From assembly GCF_029227915.1 (NCBI RefSeq), contig NC_079876.1:38609828-38673827 (forward strand): a stretch of DNA of 64,000 nt, read 5' to 3'. Under the pieces are notes generated by a model that was given only the letters and a program-made list of their open reading frames with translations, searched no databases and was not told the DNA's origin. A program made the translations under genes and the position numbers. The DNA comes from Hydractinia symbiolongicarpus (taxonomy: Eukaryota > Cnidaria > Hydrozoa > Anthoathecata > Hydractiniidae). This document shows, in pieces, positions 24,513 to 38,319 of this stretch. Numbering within the stretch: the first letter of the stretch is position 1; the number at the start of each line of letters is the position of its first letter.

Positions 24513-27500
24513 AAAAAATCGTTTTGGAAATGAGTTTACTCACAGGGTACTTTCTTTGTATACATTCGACTATACGGGCCAAGCCCGGGATTTACGGGAA
24601 ATCGCGGGTTTTCGTTTGCCGGCGATTAAACTTCTTTCATTAAGCGTCTCATCAAAAATGAAAACATTTCTGAAAACTACAAGTCTCATGCGTTTTAGTG
24701 GTGAAAAAAAAATTTAAAAAATCGTTCATGAAATGAGTTTAATCCCTGGGTACTTTCTTTGTATACTTTTGACTATACGGGCCAAGCCCGGGATTTACGA
24801 GAAGTCGCGGGTTTTCGTTTGCCGGCGATTAAACTTCTTTTATTCAGCGTCTCATCAAAAATGAAAACATTTTTAAAAACTACAAGTCTCATGGGCTTTA
24901 GTGGTGAAATAATAATTTAAAAAATCGTTTGGGAAATTAGTTTACTCCCTGGGTACTTTCTTTGTATACTTTTGACTATACGAGCCGAGTCCGGGATTTA
25001 CGGGAAATCGCAGGTTTTCGTTTGCCGGCGATTAAACTTCTTTTATTCAGCGTTTCATCCAAAATGAAAACATTTTTGAAAACTACAAGTCTTATGCGTT
25101 TTAGTGGTGAAAAAATAAATTAAAAAATCGTTCGGGAAATGAGTTTACTCCCTGGGTACTATCTTTGTATACTTTTGATTATACGGGCCAAGCCAGGGAT
25201 TTACGGGAAATCGCAGGTTTTTGTTTGCCGGCGGTTAAACTTCTTTTATTCAGCTTCTCACCAGAAATGAAAACATTTTTGAAAACTACAAGTCTTATGC
25301 GTTTTAGTGGTGAAAAAATAATTTAAAAAATCGTTCTGGAAATGAGTTCACTCACAGGGTACTTTCTTTGTATACATTTGACTATACGGGCCAAGCCCGG
25401 GATTTACGTGAAATCGCGGGTTTTCGTTTGTCGGCGATTGAACCTCTTTCATTAAGCGTCTCATCAAAAATGAAAACATTTTTGAAAACTACAAGTCTCA
25501 TGCGTTTTAGTGGTGAAAAAAAAATTTAAAAAATCGTTCGGGAAATGAGTTTACTCCCTGGGTACTTTCTTTATATACATTCGACTATACGGGCCAAGCC
25601 CGGGATTTACGGGAAGTCGTGGGATTTCGTTTGCCGGCGATTAAACCTCTTTTATTAAGCGTCTCATCAAAAATGAAAACATTTTTGAAAACTGCAAGTC
25701 TCATGCGTTTTAGTGGTGAAAAGATAATTTAAAAAATCGTTTTGGAAATGAGTTTACTCACAGGGTAATTTCTTTGTATACATTCGACTATACGGGCCAA
25801 GCCCGAGATTTACGGGAAATCGCGGGCTTTCGTTTGCCGGCGATTAAACCACTTTTATTAACCGTCTCATCAAAAATGAAAACATTTCTGAAAACTACAA
25901 GTCTCTTGCGTTTTAGTGGTGAAAAAATAATTTAAAAAATCGTTCGGGAGTGAAGTTTACTCCCTGGGTACTTTCTTTGTATACTTTTGACTATACGGGC
26001 CGAGTCCGGGATTTACGGGAAATCGCGGGTTTTCGTTTGCCGGCGATTAAACTTCTTTTATTCAGCGTCTCATCAAAAATGAAAACATTTTTGAAAACTA
26101 CAAGTCTCATGCGTTTTAGTGGTGAAAAAATAAATTAAAAAATCGTTCGGGAAATGAGTTTACTCCCTGGGTACTATCTTTGTATACTTTTGACTATACG
26201 GGCCAAGCCAGGGATTTACGGGAAATCGCAGGTTTTCGTTTGCCGGCGGTTAAACTTCTTTTATTCAGCTTCTCATCAGAAATGAAAACATTTTTGAAAA
26301 CTACAAGTCTTATGCGTTTTAGTGGTGAAAAAATAATTTAAAAAATCGTTCTGGAAATGAGTTTACTCACAGGGTACTTTCTTTGTATACATTTGACTAT
26401 ACGGGCCAAGCCCGGGATTTACGGGAAATCGCGGGTTTTCGTTTGCCGTTGATTAAACCTCTTTCATTAGGCGTCTCATCAAAAATGAAAACATTTTTGA
26501 AAACTACAAGTCTCATGCGTTTTAGTGGTGAAAAAAAAATTTTAAAAATCGTTCGGGAAATGAGTTTACTCCCTGGGTACTTTCTTTGTATACATTCGAC
26601 TATACGGGCCAAGCCCGGGATTTACGGGAAGTCGCGGGATTTCGTTTGCCGGCGATTAAACCTCTTTTATTAAGCGCCTCATCAAAAATGAAATCATTTT
26701 TAAAAACTACAAGTCTCATGGGCTTTAGTGGTGAAATAATAATTTAAAAATCGTTCGGGAAATGAGTTTACACCCCGGGTACTTTCTTTGTATACTTTTG
26801 ACTATACGGGCCGAGTCCGGGATTTACGGGAAATCGCAGGTTTTCGTTTGCCGGCGATTAAACCTTTTTTATTCAGCGTCTCATCAAAAATGAAAACATT
26901 TTTAAAAACTACAAGTCTCAAGCGTTTTAGTGGTGAAAAGATAATTTAAAAAATCGTTTTGGAAATGAGTTTACTCACAGGGTACTTTCTTTGTATACAT
27001 TCGACTATACGGGCCAAGCCCGGGATTTACGGGAAATCGCGGGTTTTCGTTTGCCGGCGATTAAACTTCTTTCATTAAGCGTCTCATCAAAAATGAAAAC
27101 ATTTCTGAAAACTACAAGTCTCATGCGTTTTAGTGGTGAAAAAAAAATTTAAAAAATCGTTCATGAAATGAGTTTAATCCCTGGGTACTTTCTTTGTATA
27201 CTTTTGACTATACGGGCCAAGCCCGGGATTTACGAGAAGTCGCGGGTTTTCGTTTGCCGGCGATTAAACTTCTTTTATTCAGCGTCTCATCAAAAATGAA
27301 AACATTTTTAAAAACTACAAGTCTCATGGGCTTTAGTGGTGAAATAATAATTTAAAAAATCGTTTGGGAAATTAGTTTACTCCCTGGGTACTTTCTTTGT
27401 ATACTTTTGACTACACGAGCCGAGTCCGGGATTTACGGGAAATCGCAGGTTTTCGTTTGCCGGCGATTAAACTTCTTTTATTCAGCGTCTCATCCAAAAT

Positions 27501-27965
27501 GAAAACATTTTTGAAAACTACAAGTCTTATGCGTTTTAGTGGTGAAAAAATAAATTAAAAAATCGTTCGGGAAATGAGTTTACTCCCTGGGTACTATCTT
27601 TGTATACTTTTGATTATACGGGCCAAGCCAGGGATTTACGGGAAATCGCAGGTTTTTGTTTGCCGGCGGTTAAACTTCTTTTATTCAGCTTCTCACCAGA
27701 AATGAAAACATTTTTGAAAACTACAAGTCTTATGCGTTTTAGTGGTGAAAAAATAATTTAAAAAATCGTTCTGGAAATGAGTTCACTCACAGGGTACTTT
27801 CTTTGTATACATTTGACTATACGGGCCAAGCCCGGGATTTACGTGAAATCGCGGGTTTTCGTTTGTCGGCGATTGAACCTCTTTCATTAAGCGTCTCATC
27901 AAAAATGAAAACATTTTTGAAAACTACAAGTCTCATGCGTTTTAGTGGTGAAAAAAAAATTTAAA
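23296..27965. repeat. 12-monomer duplication, offset 2435 bp
   Basis: About 23296-25530 recurs at about 25731-27965. Shared rare sites in order are CGGGAGTGAAG, ATGAAATCATTTTT, TTCATGAAATGAGTTTAATC (24726 and 27161), TTTACGAGAAGTCGCGGG, CTTCTCACCAGAAATG, GAGTTCACTCACAGGG and TTTACGTGAAATCGC. The single monomer between the copies, about 25530-25730, matches about 21880-22080 at an 18-monomer offset, so the block is itself a mosaic. Confidence 0.88.
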
Positions 27966-30900
27966 AAATCGTTCGGGAAATGAGTTTACTCCCTGGGTAC
28001 TTTCTTTGTATACATTCGACTATACGGGCCAAGCCCGGAATTTACGGGAAGTCGCGGGATTTCGTTTGCCGGCGATTAAACCTCTTTTATTAAGCGTCTC
28101 ATCAGAAATGAAAACATTTTTAAAAACTACAAGTCTCATGGGCTTTAGTGGTGAAATAATAATTTGAAAATCGTTCGGGAAATGAGTTTACACCCTGGGT
28201 ACTTTCTTTGTATACTTTTGACTATACGGGCCGAGTCCAGGATTTACGGGAAATCGCAGGTTTTCGTTTGCCCGCGATTAAACCTTTTTTATTCAGCGTC
28301 TCATCAAAAATGAAAACATTTTTGAAAACTACAAGTCTCATGCGTTTTAGTGGTGAAAAAATAATTTAAAAAATCGTTCTGGAAATGAGTTCACTCACAG
28401 GGTACTTTCTTTGTATACATTTGACTATACGGGCCAAGCCCGGGATTTACGGGAAATCGCGGGTTTTTGTTTGCCGGCGATTAAACCTCTTTCATTAAGC
28501 GTCTCATCAAAAATGAAAACATTTTTGAAAACTACAAGTCTCATGCGTTTTAGTGGTGAAAAAAAAATTTAAAAAATCGTTCGGGAAATGAGTTTACTCC
28601 CTGGGTACTTTCTTTGTATACATTTGACTATACGGGCCAAGCCCGGGATTTACGGGAAGTCGCGGGATTTCGTTTGCCGGCGATTAAACCTCTTTTATTA
28701 AGCGTCTCATCAGAAATGAAAAATTTTTTAAAAACTGCAAGTCTCATGGGCTTTAGTGGTGAAATAATAATTTAAAAATCGTTCGGGAAATGAGTTTACA
28801 CCCCGGGTACTTTCTTTGTATACTTTTGACTATACGGGCTGAGTCCGGGATTTACGGGAAATCGCAGGTTTTCGTTTGCCGGCGATTAAACCTTTTTTAT
28901 TCAGCGTCTCATCAAAAATGAAAACATTTTTGAAAACTACAAGTCTCATGCGTTATAGTGGTGAAAAAATAATTTAAAAAATCGTTCGGGAAATGAGTTT
29001 ACTCCCTGGGTACTATCTTTGTATACATTCGACTATACGGGCCAAGCCAGAGATTTACGGGAAATCGCAGGTTTTCGTTTGCCGGCGGTTAAACTTCTTT
29101 TATTCAGCTTCTCATCAGAAATGAAAACATTTTTGAAAACTACAAGTCTTATGCGTTTTAGTGGTGAAAAAATAATTTAAAAAATCGTTCTGGAAATGAG
29201 TTCACTCACAGGGTACTTTCTTTGTATACATTTGACTATACGGGCCAAGCCCGGGATTTACGGGAAATCGCGGGTTTTCGTTTGCCGGCGATTAAACCTC
29301 TTTCATTAAGCGTCTCATCAAAAATGAAAACATTTTTGAAAACTACAAGTCTCATGCGTTTTAGTGGTGAAAAAAAAATTTAAAAAATCGTTCGGGAAAT
29401 GAGTTTACTCCCTGGGTACTTTCTTTGTATACATTCGACTATACGGGCCAAGCCCGGGATTTACGGGAAGTCGCGGGATTTCGTTTGCCGGCGATTAAAC
29501 CTCTTTTATTAAGCGTCTCATCAGAAATGAAAACATTTTTAAAAACTACAAGTTTCATGGGCTTTAGTGGTGAACTAATAATTTAAAAATCGTTCGGGAA
29601 ATGAGTTTACACCCCGGGTACTTTCTTTGTATACTTTTGACTATACGGGCCGAGTCCGGGATTTACGGGAAATCGCAGGTTTTCGTTTGCCGGCGATTAA
29701 ACCTTTTTTATTCAGCGTCTCATCAAAAATGAAAACATTTTTGAAAACTACAAGTCTCATGCGTTTTAGTGGTGAAAAAATAATTTAAAAAATCGTTCGG
29801 GAAATGAGTTTACTGCCTGGGTACTTTCTTTGTATACTTTTGACTATTCGGGCCGAGTCCGGGGTTTACGGGAAATGGCGGGTTTTCGTTTGCCGGCGAT
29901 TAAACTTCTTTTATTCAGCGTCTTATCAAAAATGAAAACATTTTTGAAAACTACAAGTCTCAAGCGTTTTAGTGGTGAAAAGATAATTTAAAAAATCGTT
30001 TTGGAAATGAGTTTACTCACAGCGTACTTTCTTTGTATACATTCGACTATATGGGCCAACCCCGGGATTTATGGGAAATCGCGGGTTTTCGTTTGCCGGC
30101 GATTAAACCTCTTTCATTAAGCGTCTCATCAAAAATGAAAACATTTTTGAAAACTACAAGTCTCATGCGTTTTAGTGGTGAAAAAATAATTTAAAAAATC
30201 GTTCGGGAAATGAGTTTACTCCCTGGGTACTTTCTTTGTATACTTTTGACTATTTGGGCCGAGTCCGGGGTTTACGGGAAATGGCGGGTTTTCGTTTGCC
30301 GGCGATTAAACTTCTTTTATTCAGCGTCTCATCAAAAATGAAAACATTTTTGAAAACTACAAGTCTCAAGCGTTTTAGTGGTGAAAAGATAATTTAAAAA
30401 ATCGTTTTGGAAATGAGTTTACTCACAGGGTACTTTCTTTGTATACATTCGACTATATGGGCCAAGCCCGGGATTTACGGGAAATCGCGGGTTTTCGTTT
30501 GCCGGCGATTAAACCACTTTCATTAAGCGTCTCATCAAAAATGAAAACATTTCTGAAAACTACAAGTCTCATGCGTTTTAGTGGTGCAAAAATATTTTAA
30601 AAATTCGTTCGGTAAATGAGTTTACTCACTGGGTACTTTCCTTGTATACTTTTGACTATACGGGCCGAGTCCGGGATTTACGGGAAATCGCGGGTTTTCG
30701 TTTGCCGGCGATTAAACTTCTTTTATTCAGCGTCTCATCAAAAATGAAAACATTTTTAAAAACTACAAGCCTCATGGGCTTTAGTGGTGAAATAATAATT
30801 TAAAAAATCGTTTGGGAAATGAGTTTACTCCTTGGGTACTTTCTTTGTATACTTTTGACTATACGGGCCAAGCCCGGGATTTACGAGAAGTCGCGGGTTT

Positions 30901-33900
30901 TCGTTTGCCGGCGATTAAACTTCTTTTATTCAGCGTCTCATCAAAAATGAAAACATTTTTAAAAACTACAAGTCTCATGGGCTTTAGTGGTGAAATAATA
31001 ATTTAAAAAATCGTTTGGGAAATTAGTTTACTCCCTGGGTACTTTCTTTGTATACTTTTGACTATACGAGCCGAGTCCGGGATTTACGGGAAATCGCAGG
31101 TTTTCGTTTGCCGGCGATTAAACTTCTTTTATTCAGCGTCTCATCCAAAATGAAAACATTTTTGAAAACTACAAGTCTTATGCGTTTTAGTGGTGAAAAA
31201 ATAAATTAAAAAATCGTTCGGGAAATGAGTTTACTCCCTGGGTACTATCTTTGTATACTTTTGATTATACGGGCCAAGCCAGGGATTTACGGGAAATCGC
31301 AGGTTTTTGTTTGCCGGCGGTTAAACTTCTTTTATTCAGCTTCTCACCAGAAATGAAAACATTTTTGAAAACTACAAGTCTTATGCGTTTTAGTGGTGAA
31401 AAAATAATTTAAAAAATCGTTCTGGAAATGAGTTCACTCACAGGGTACTTTCTTTGTATACATTTGACTATACGGGCCAAGCCCGGGATTTACGTGAAAT
31501 CGCGGGTTTTCGTTTGTCGGCGATTGAACCTCTTTCATTAAGCGTCTCATCAAAAATGAAAACATTTTTGAAAACTACAAGTCTCATGCGTTTTCGTGGT
31601 GAAAAAAAAATTTAAAAAATCGTTCGGGAAATGAGTTTACTCCCTGGGTACTTTCTTTGTATACATTCAACTATACGGGCCAAGCCCGGAATTTACGGGA
31701 AGTCGCGGGATTTCGTTTGCCGGCGATTAAACCTCTTTTATTAAGCGTCTCATCAGAAATGAAAACATTTTTAAAAACTACAAGTCTCATGGGATTTAGT
31801 GGTGAGATAATAATTTGAAAATCGTTCGGGAAATGAGTTTACACCCTGGGTACTTTCTTTGTATACTTTTGACTATACGGGCCGAGTCCAGGATTTAGGG
31901 GAAATCGCAGGTTTTCGTTTGCCCGCGATTAAACCTTTTTTATTCAGCGTCTCATCAAAAATGAAAACATTTTTGAAAACTACAAGTCTCATGCGTTTTA
32001 GTGGTGAAAAAATAATTTAAAAAATCGTTCGGGAAATGAGTTTACTCACTGGGTACTTTCTTTGTATACTTTTGACTATTCGGGCCGAGCCAGGGATTAA
32101 CGGGAAATCGCAGGTTTTCGTTTGCCGGCGGTTAAACTTCTTTTATTCAGCTTCTCATCAGAAATGAAAACATTTTTGAAAACTACAAGTCTTATGCGTT
32201 TTAGTGGTGAAAAAATAATTTAAAAAATCGTTCTGGAAATGAGATCACTCACAGGGTACTTTCTTTGTATACATTTGACTATACGGGCCAAGCCCGGGAT
32301 TTACGGGAAATCGCGGGTTTTCGTTTGCCGGCGATTAAACCTCTTTCATTAAGCGTCTCATCAAAAATGAAAACATTTTTGAAAACTACAAGTCTCATGC
32401 GTTTTAGTGGTGAAAAAAAAATTTAAAAAATCGTTCGAGAAATGAGTTTACTCCCTGGGTACTTTCTTTGTATACATTTGACTATACGGGCCAAGCCCGG
32501 GATTTACGGGAAGTCGCGGGATTTCGTTTGCCGGCGATTAAACCTCTTTTATTAAGCGTCTCATCAGAAATGAAAAATTTTTTAAAAACTGCAAGTCTCA
32601 TGGGCTTTAGTGGTGAAATAATAATTTAAAAATCGTTCGGGAAATGAGTTTACACCCCGGGTACTTTCTTTGTATACTTTTGACTATACGGGCCGAGTCC
32701 GGGATTTACGGGAAATCGCAGGTTTTCGTTTGCCGGCGATTAAACCTTTTTTATTCAGCGTCTCATCAAAAATGAAAACATTTTTGAAAACTACAAGTCT
32801 CATGCGTTATAGTGGTGAAATAATAATTTAAAAAATCGTTCGGGAAATGAGTTTACTCCCTGGGTACTATCTTTGTATACATTCGACTATACGGGCCAAC
32901 CCAGGGATTTACGGGAAATCGCAGGTTTTCGTTTGCCGGCGGTTAAACTTCTTTTATTCAGCTTCTCATCAGAAATGAAAACATTTTTGAAAACTACAAG
33001 TCTTATGCGTTTTAGTGGTGAAAAAATAATTTAAAAAATCGTTCTGGAAATGAGTTCACTCACAGGGTACTTTCTTTGTATACATTTGACTATACGGGCC
33101 AAGCCCGGGATTTACGGGAAATCGCGGGTTTTCGTTTGCCGGCGATTAAACCTCTTTCATTAAGCGTCTCATCAAAAATGAAAACATTTTTGAAAACTAC
33201 AAGTCTCATGCGTTTTAGTGGTGAAAAAAAAATTTAAAAAATCGTTCGGGAAATGAGTTTACTCCCTGGGTACTTTCTTTGTATACATTCGACTATACGG
33301 GCCAAGCCCGGGATTTACGGGAAGTCGCGGGATTTCGTTTGCCGGCGATTAAACCTCTTTTATTAAGCGTCTCATCAGAAATGAAAACATTTTTAAAAAC
33401 TACAAGTTTCATGGGCTTTAGTGGTGAACTAATAATTTAAAAATCGTTCGGGAAATGAGTTTACACCCCGGGTACTTTCTTTGTATACTTTTGACTATAC
33501 GGGCCGAGTCCGGGATTTACGGGAAATCGCAGGTTTTCGTTTGCCGGCGATTAAACCTTTTTTATTCAGCGTCTCATCAAAAATGAAAACATTTTTGAAA
33601 ACTACAAGTCTCATGCGTTTTAGTGGTGAAAAAATAATTTAAAAAATCGTTCGGGAAATGAGTTTACTGCCTGGGTACTTTCTTTGTATACTTTTGACTA
33701 TTCGGGCCGAGTCCGGGGTTTACGGGAAATGGCGGGTTTTCGTTTGCCGGCGATTAAACTTCTTTTATTCAGCGTCTTATCAAAAATGAAAACATTTTTG
33801 AAAACTACAAGTCTCAAGCGTTTTAGTGGTGAAAAGATAATTTAAAAAATCGTTTTGGAAATGAGTTTACTCACAGGGTACTTTCTTTGTATACATTCGA

Positions 33901-34700
33901 CTATATGGGCCAACCCCGGGATTTATGGGAAATCGCGGGTTTTCGTTTGCCGGCGATTAAACCTCTTTCATTAAGCGTCTCATCAAAAATGAAAACATTT
34001 TTGAAAACTACAAGTCTCATGCGTTTTAGTGGTGAAAAAATAATTTAAAAAATCGTTCGGGAAATGAGTTTACTCCCTGGGTACTTTCTTTGTATACTTT
34101 TGACTATTTGGGCCGAGTCCGGGGTTTACGGGAAATGGCGGGTTTTTGTTTGCCGGCGATTAAACTTCTTTTATTCAGCGTCTCATCAAAAATGAAAACA
34201 TTTTTGAAAACTACAAGTCTCAAGCGTTTTAGTGGTGAAAAGATAATTTAAAAAATCGTTTTGGAAATGAGTTTACTCACAGGGTACTTTCTTTGTATAC
34301 ATTCGACTATATGGGCCAAGCCCGGGATTTACGGGAAATCGCGGGTTTTCGTTTGCCGGCGATTAAACCACTTTCATTAAGCGTCTCATCAAAAATGAAA
34401 ACATTTCTGAAAACTACAAGTCTCATGCGTTTTAGTGGTGCAAAAATATTTTAAAAATTCGTTCGGTAAATGAGTTTACTCACTGGGTACTTTCCTTGTA
34501 TACTTTTGACTATACGGGCCGAGTCCGGGATTTACGGGAAATCGCGGGTTTTCGTTTGCCGGCGATTAAACTTCTTTTATTCAGCGTCTCATCAAAAATG
34601 AAAACATTTTTAAAAACTACAAGTCTCATGGGCTTTAGTGGTGAAATAATAATTTAAAAAATCGTTTGGGAAATGAGTTTACTCCTTGGGTACATTCTTT
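27160..34700. repeat. 18-/19-monomer higher-order pair
   Basis: The left part, about 27170-28370, recurs at about 30821-32020 at an offset of 3651 bp (18 monomers). The right part, about 28381-30850, recurs at about 32235-34704 at 3854 bp (19 monomers). Markers include GCCCGCGATTAAACC, ATGAAAAATTTTTTAAAAAC (28717 and 32571), CATGCGTTATAGTGG, GGTGAACTAATAATTT, CTATATGGGCCAACCCC and GTGCAAAAATATTTTAAAAATT. The second copy therefore holds one extra monomer near 32020-32230. Confidence 0.9.
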
Positions 34701-35061
34701 GTATACTTTTGACTATACAGGCCGAGTCCGGGATTTACGGGAAATCGCAGGCTTTCGTTTGCCGCGATTAAACTTCTTCTATTCAGCGTCTCATCAAAAA
34801 TGAAAACATTTTTGAAAACTACAAGTCTCATGGGCTTTAGTGGTGAAATAATAATTTAAAAATCGTTCGGGAAATGAGTTTACACCCCGGGTACTTTCTT
34901 TGTATACTTTTGACTATACGGGCCGAGTCCGGGATTTACGGGAAATCGCAGGTTTTCGTTTGCCGGCGATTAAACCTTTTTTATTCAGCGTCTCATCAAA
35001 AATGAAAACATTTTTGAAAACTACAAGTCTCATGCGTTTTAGTGGTGAAAAAATAATTTAA

Positions 35062-36683
35062 AAAATCGTTCGGGAAATGAGTTTACTCCCTGGGTACTTT
35101 CTTTGTATACTTTTGACTATTCGGGCCGAGTCCGGGGTTTACGGGAAATGGCGGGTTTTCGTTTGCCGGCGATTAAACTTCTTTTATTCAGCGTCTCATC
35201 AAAAATGAAAACATTTTTGAAAACTACAAGTCTCAAGCGTTTTAGTGGTGAAAAGATAATTTAAAAAATCGTTTTGGAAATGAGTTTACTCACAGGGTAC
35301 TTTCTTTTTATACATTCGACTATATGGGCCAAGCCCGGGATTTACGGGAAATCGCGGGTTTTCGTTTGCCGGCGATTAAACCAATTTCATTAAGCGTCTC
35401 ATCAAAAATGAAAACATTTCTGAAAACTACAAGTCTCATGCGTTTTATTGATGCAAAAATATTTTAAAAATTCGTTCCGTAAATGAGTTTACTCACTGGG
35501 TACTTTCCTTGTATACTTTTGACTATACGGGCCTAGTCCGGGATTTACGGGAAATCGCGGGTTTTCGTTTGCCGGCGATTAAACTTCTTTTATTCAGCGT
35601 CTCATCAAAAATGAAAACATTTTTAAAAACTACAAGTCTCATGGGCTTTAGTGGTGAAATAATAATTTAAAAAATCGTTTGGGAAATGAGTTTACTCCTT
35701 GGGTACATTCTTTGTATACTTTTGACTATACGGGCCGAGTCCGGGATTTACGGGAAATCGCAGGTTTTCGTTTGCCGGCGATTAAACTTCTTCTATTCAG
35801 CGTCTCATCAAAATGAAAACATTTTTAAAAACTACAAGTCTCATGCGTTTTAGTGGTGAAAAAATAATTTAAAAAATCGTTCGGGAAATGAGTTTACTCC
35901 CTGGGTACTTTCTTTGTATACTTTTGACTATTCGGGCCGAGTCCGGGGTTTACGGGAAATGGCGGGTTTTCGTTTGCCGGCGATTAAACTTCTTTTATTC
36001 AGCGTCTCATCAAAAATGAAAACATTTTTGAAAACTACAAGTCTCAAGCGTTTTAGTGGTGAAAAGATAATTTAAAAAATCGTTTTGGAAATGAGTTTAC
36101 TCACAGGGTACTTTCTTTTTATACATTCGACTATATGGGCCAAGCCCGGGATTTACGGGAAATCGCGGGTTTTCGTTTGCCGGCGATTAAACCAATTTCA
36201 TTAAGCGTCTCATCAAAAATGAAAACATTTCTGAAAACTACAAGTCTCATGCGTTTTATTGATGCAAAAATATTTTAAAAATTCGTTCCGTAAATGAGTT
36301 TACTCACTGGGTACTTTCCTTGTATACTTTTGACTATACGGGCCTAGTCCGGGATTTACGGGAAATCGCGGGTTTTCGTTTGCCGGCGATTAAACTTCTT
36401 TTATTCAGCGTCTCATCAAAAATGAAAACATTTTTAAAAACTACAAGTCTCATGGGCTTTAGTGGTGAAATAATAATTTAAAAAATCGTTTGGGAAATGA
36501 GTTTACTCCTTGGGTACATTCTTTGTATACTTTTGACTATACGGGCCGAGTCCGGGATTTACGGGAAATCGCAGGTTTTCGTTTGCCGGCGATTAAACTT
36601 CTTCTATTCAGCGTCTCATCAAAATGAAAACATTTTTAAAAACTACAAGTCTCATGCGTTTTAGTGGTGAAAAAATAAATTAA
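35062..36683. repeat. Tandem 4-monomer duplication, unit 811 bp
   Basis: About 35062-35872 and 35873-36683 look almost identical by eye. Both carry TTCTTTTTATACATTCGAC, AACCAATTTCATTAAG, GTTTTATTGATGCAAAAATA, TTCGTTCCGTAAATGAG, GGGCCTAGTCCGG and the one-A-short CATCAAAATGAAAAC. The high similarity suggests a recent event. Confidence 0.92.
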
Positions 36684-37566
36684 AAAATCGTTTGGGAAAT
36701 GAGTTTACACCGTGGGTACTTTCTTTGTATACTTTTGACTATATGGGCCGAGTCCAGGATTTACGGGAAATCGCAGGTTTTCGTTTGCCGGCGATTAAAC
36801 TTCTTTTATTCAGCGTTTCATCAAAAATGAAAACATTTTTGAAAACTACAAGTCTCATGCGTTTTAGTGGTGAAAAAATAATTTAAATATTCGTTAGGGA
36901 AATGAGTTTACTCACTGAGTACTTTCCTTGTATACTTTTGACTATCCGGACCGAGTCCGGGATTTACGGGAAATCGCAGGTTTTCGTTTGCCGGCGATTG
37001 AACTTCTTTTATTCAGCGTCTCATCACAAATGAAAACATTTTTGAAAACTACAAGTCTCATGCGTTTTAGTGGTGAAAAATTAATTTAAAAATTCGTTAG
37101 GGAAATGAGTTTACTCACTGGGTACTTTCCTTGTATACTTTTGACTATACGGGCCGAGACCGGGATTTACGGGAAATCGCGGGTTTTCGTTTGCCGGCGA
37201 TTAAACTTCTTTTGTATAGCGTCTCATCAAAATTGAAAACATTTTTAAAAACTACAAGTCTCATGGGCTTTAGTGGTGAAAATATAATTTAAAAAATCGT
37301 TCGGGAAATGGGTTTACTATCTGGGTACTTTCTTTGTATACTTTTGACTATACGGGCCGAGTCCGGGATTTACGGGAAATCGCAGGTTTTCGTTTGTAGG
37401 CGATTAAACCTCTTTCATTCAGCGTCTCATCAAAAATGAAAACATTTTTGAAAACTACAAGTCTCATGCGTTTTAGTGGTGAAAAAAGAATTTAAAAATT
37501 CGTTAGGGAAATGAGTTTACTCACTGGGTACTTTCCTTGTATACTTTTGACTATACGGGCCGAGAC

Positions 37567-37586
37567 CGGGATTTACCGGGATTTAC
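37567..37586 (+). repeat. 10-bp microduplication inside a monomer
   Basis: The 10-mer CGGGATTTAC is present twice in direct tandem, making this monomer about 213 bp (start at 37512, next start at 37725). It adds one more helically spaced CGGG to the core. I noticed no other copy of this allele, so it was not spread by the later homogenisation to its right. Confidence 0.9.
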
Positions 37587-37890
37587 GGGAAGTCGCGGGT
37601 TTTCGTTTGCCGTCGATTAAACTTCTTTTGTTCAGCGTCTCATCAAAATTGAAAACATTTTTAAAAACTACAAGTCTCATGGGCTTTAGTGGTGAAATAA
37701 TAATTTAAAAAATCGTTTGGGAAATGAGTTTACTCCCTGGGTACTTTCTTTGTATACTTTTGACTATAAGGGCCGAGTCCGGAATTTACGGGAAATCGCA
37801 GGTTTTCGTTTGCCGGCGATTAAACTTCTTTTATTCAGCGTCTCATCAAAAATGAAAACATTTTTGAAAACTACAAGTCTCATGCGTTTT

Positions 37891-37917
37891 AGTATGAAAA
37901 AAAATTTTAAAAAATCG
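37891..37917 (+). repeat. AGTATGAAAAA tail-deletion marker, first copy seen
   Basis: Here the usual AGTGGTGAAAAAATAATTT tail is shortened and altered to AGTATG followed by an A-run and TTT, and the junction after it reads TTCGGCAAATGAG. The same marker recurs at about 39311, 40132, 40527, 41339, 42556, 43570, 44382, 46817, 48237, 49048, 51078, 52092, 52903, 53104, 53915, 57571 and 61831. I did not see it left of 37.8 kb. It marks a subfamily that arose and spread in the right-hand part of the array. The A-run length differs among copies, as expected of slippage. Confidence 0.8.
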
Positions 37918-38319
37918 TTCGGCAAATGAGTTTACACCGTGGGTACTTTCTTTGTATACTTTTGACTATCCGGGCCGAGTCCTGGATTTACGGGAAATCG
38001 CAGGTTTTCGTTTGCCGGCGATTAAACTTCTTTTATTCAGCGTCTCATCACAAATGAAAACATTTTTGAAAACTACAAGTCTCATGCGTTTTAGTGGTGA
38101 AAAAATAATTTAAAAATTCGTTAGGGAAATGACTTTACTCACTGGGTACTTTCCTTGTATACTTTTGACTATACGGGCCGAGACCGGGATTTACGGGAAA
38201 TCGCGGGTTTTCGTTTGCCGGCGATTAAACTTCTTTTGTATGGCGTCTCATCAAAATTGAAAACATTTTTAAAAACTACAAGTCTCATGGGCTTTAGTGG
38301 TGAAACTATAATTTAAAAA

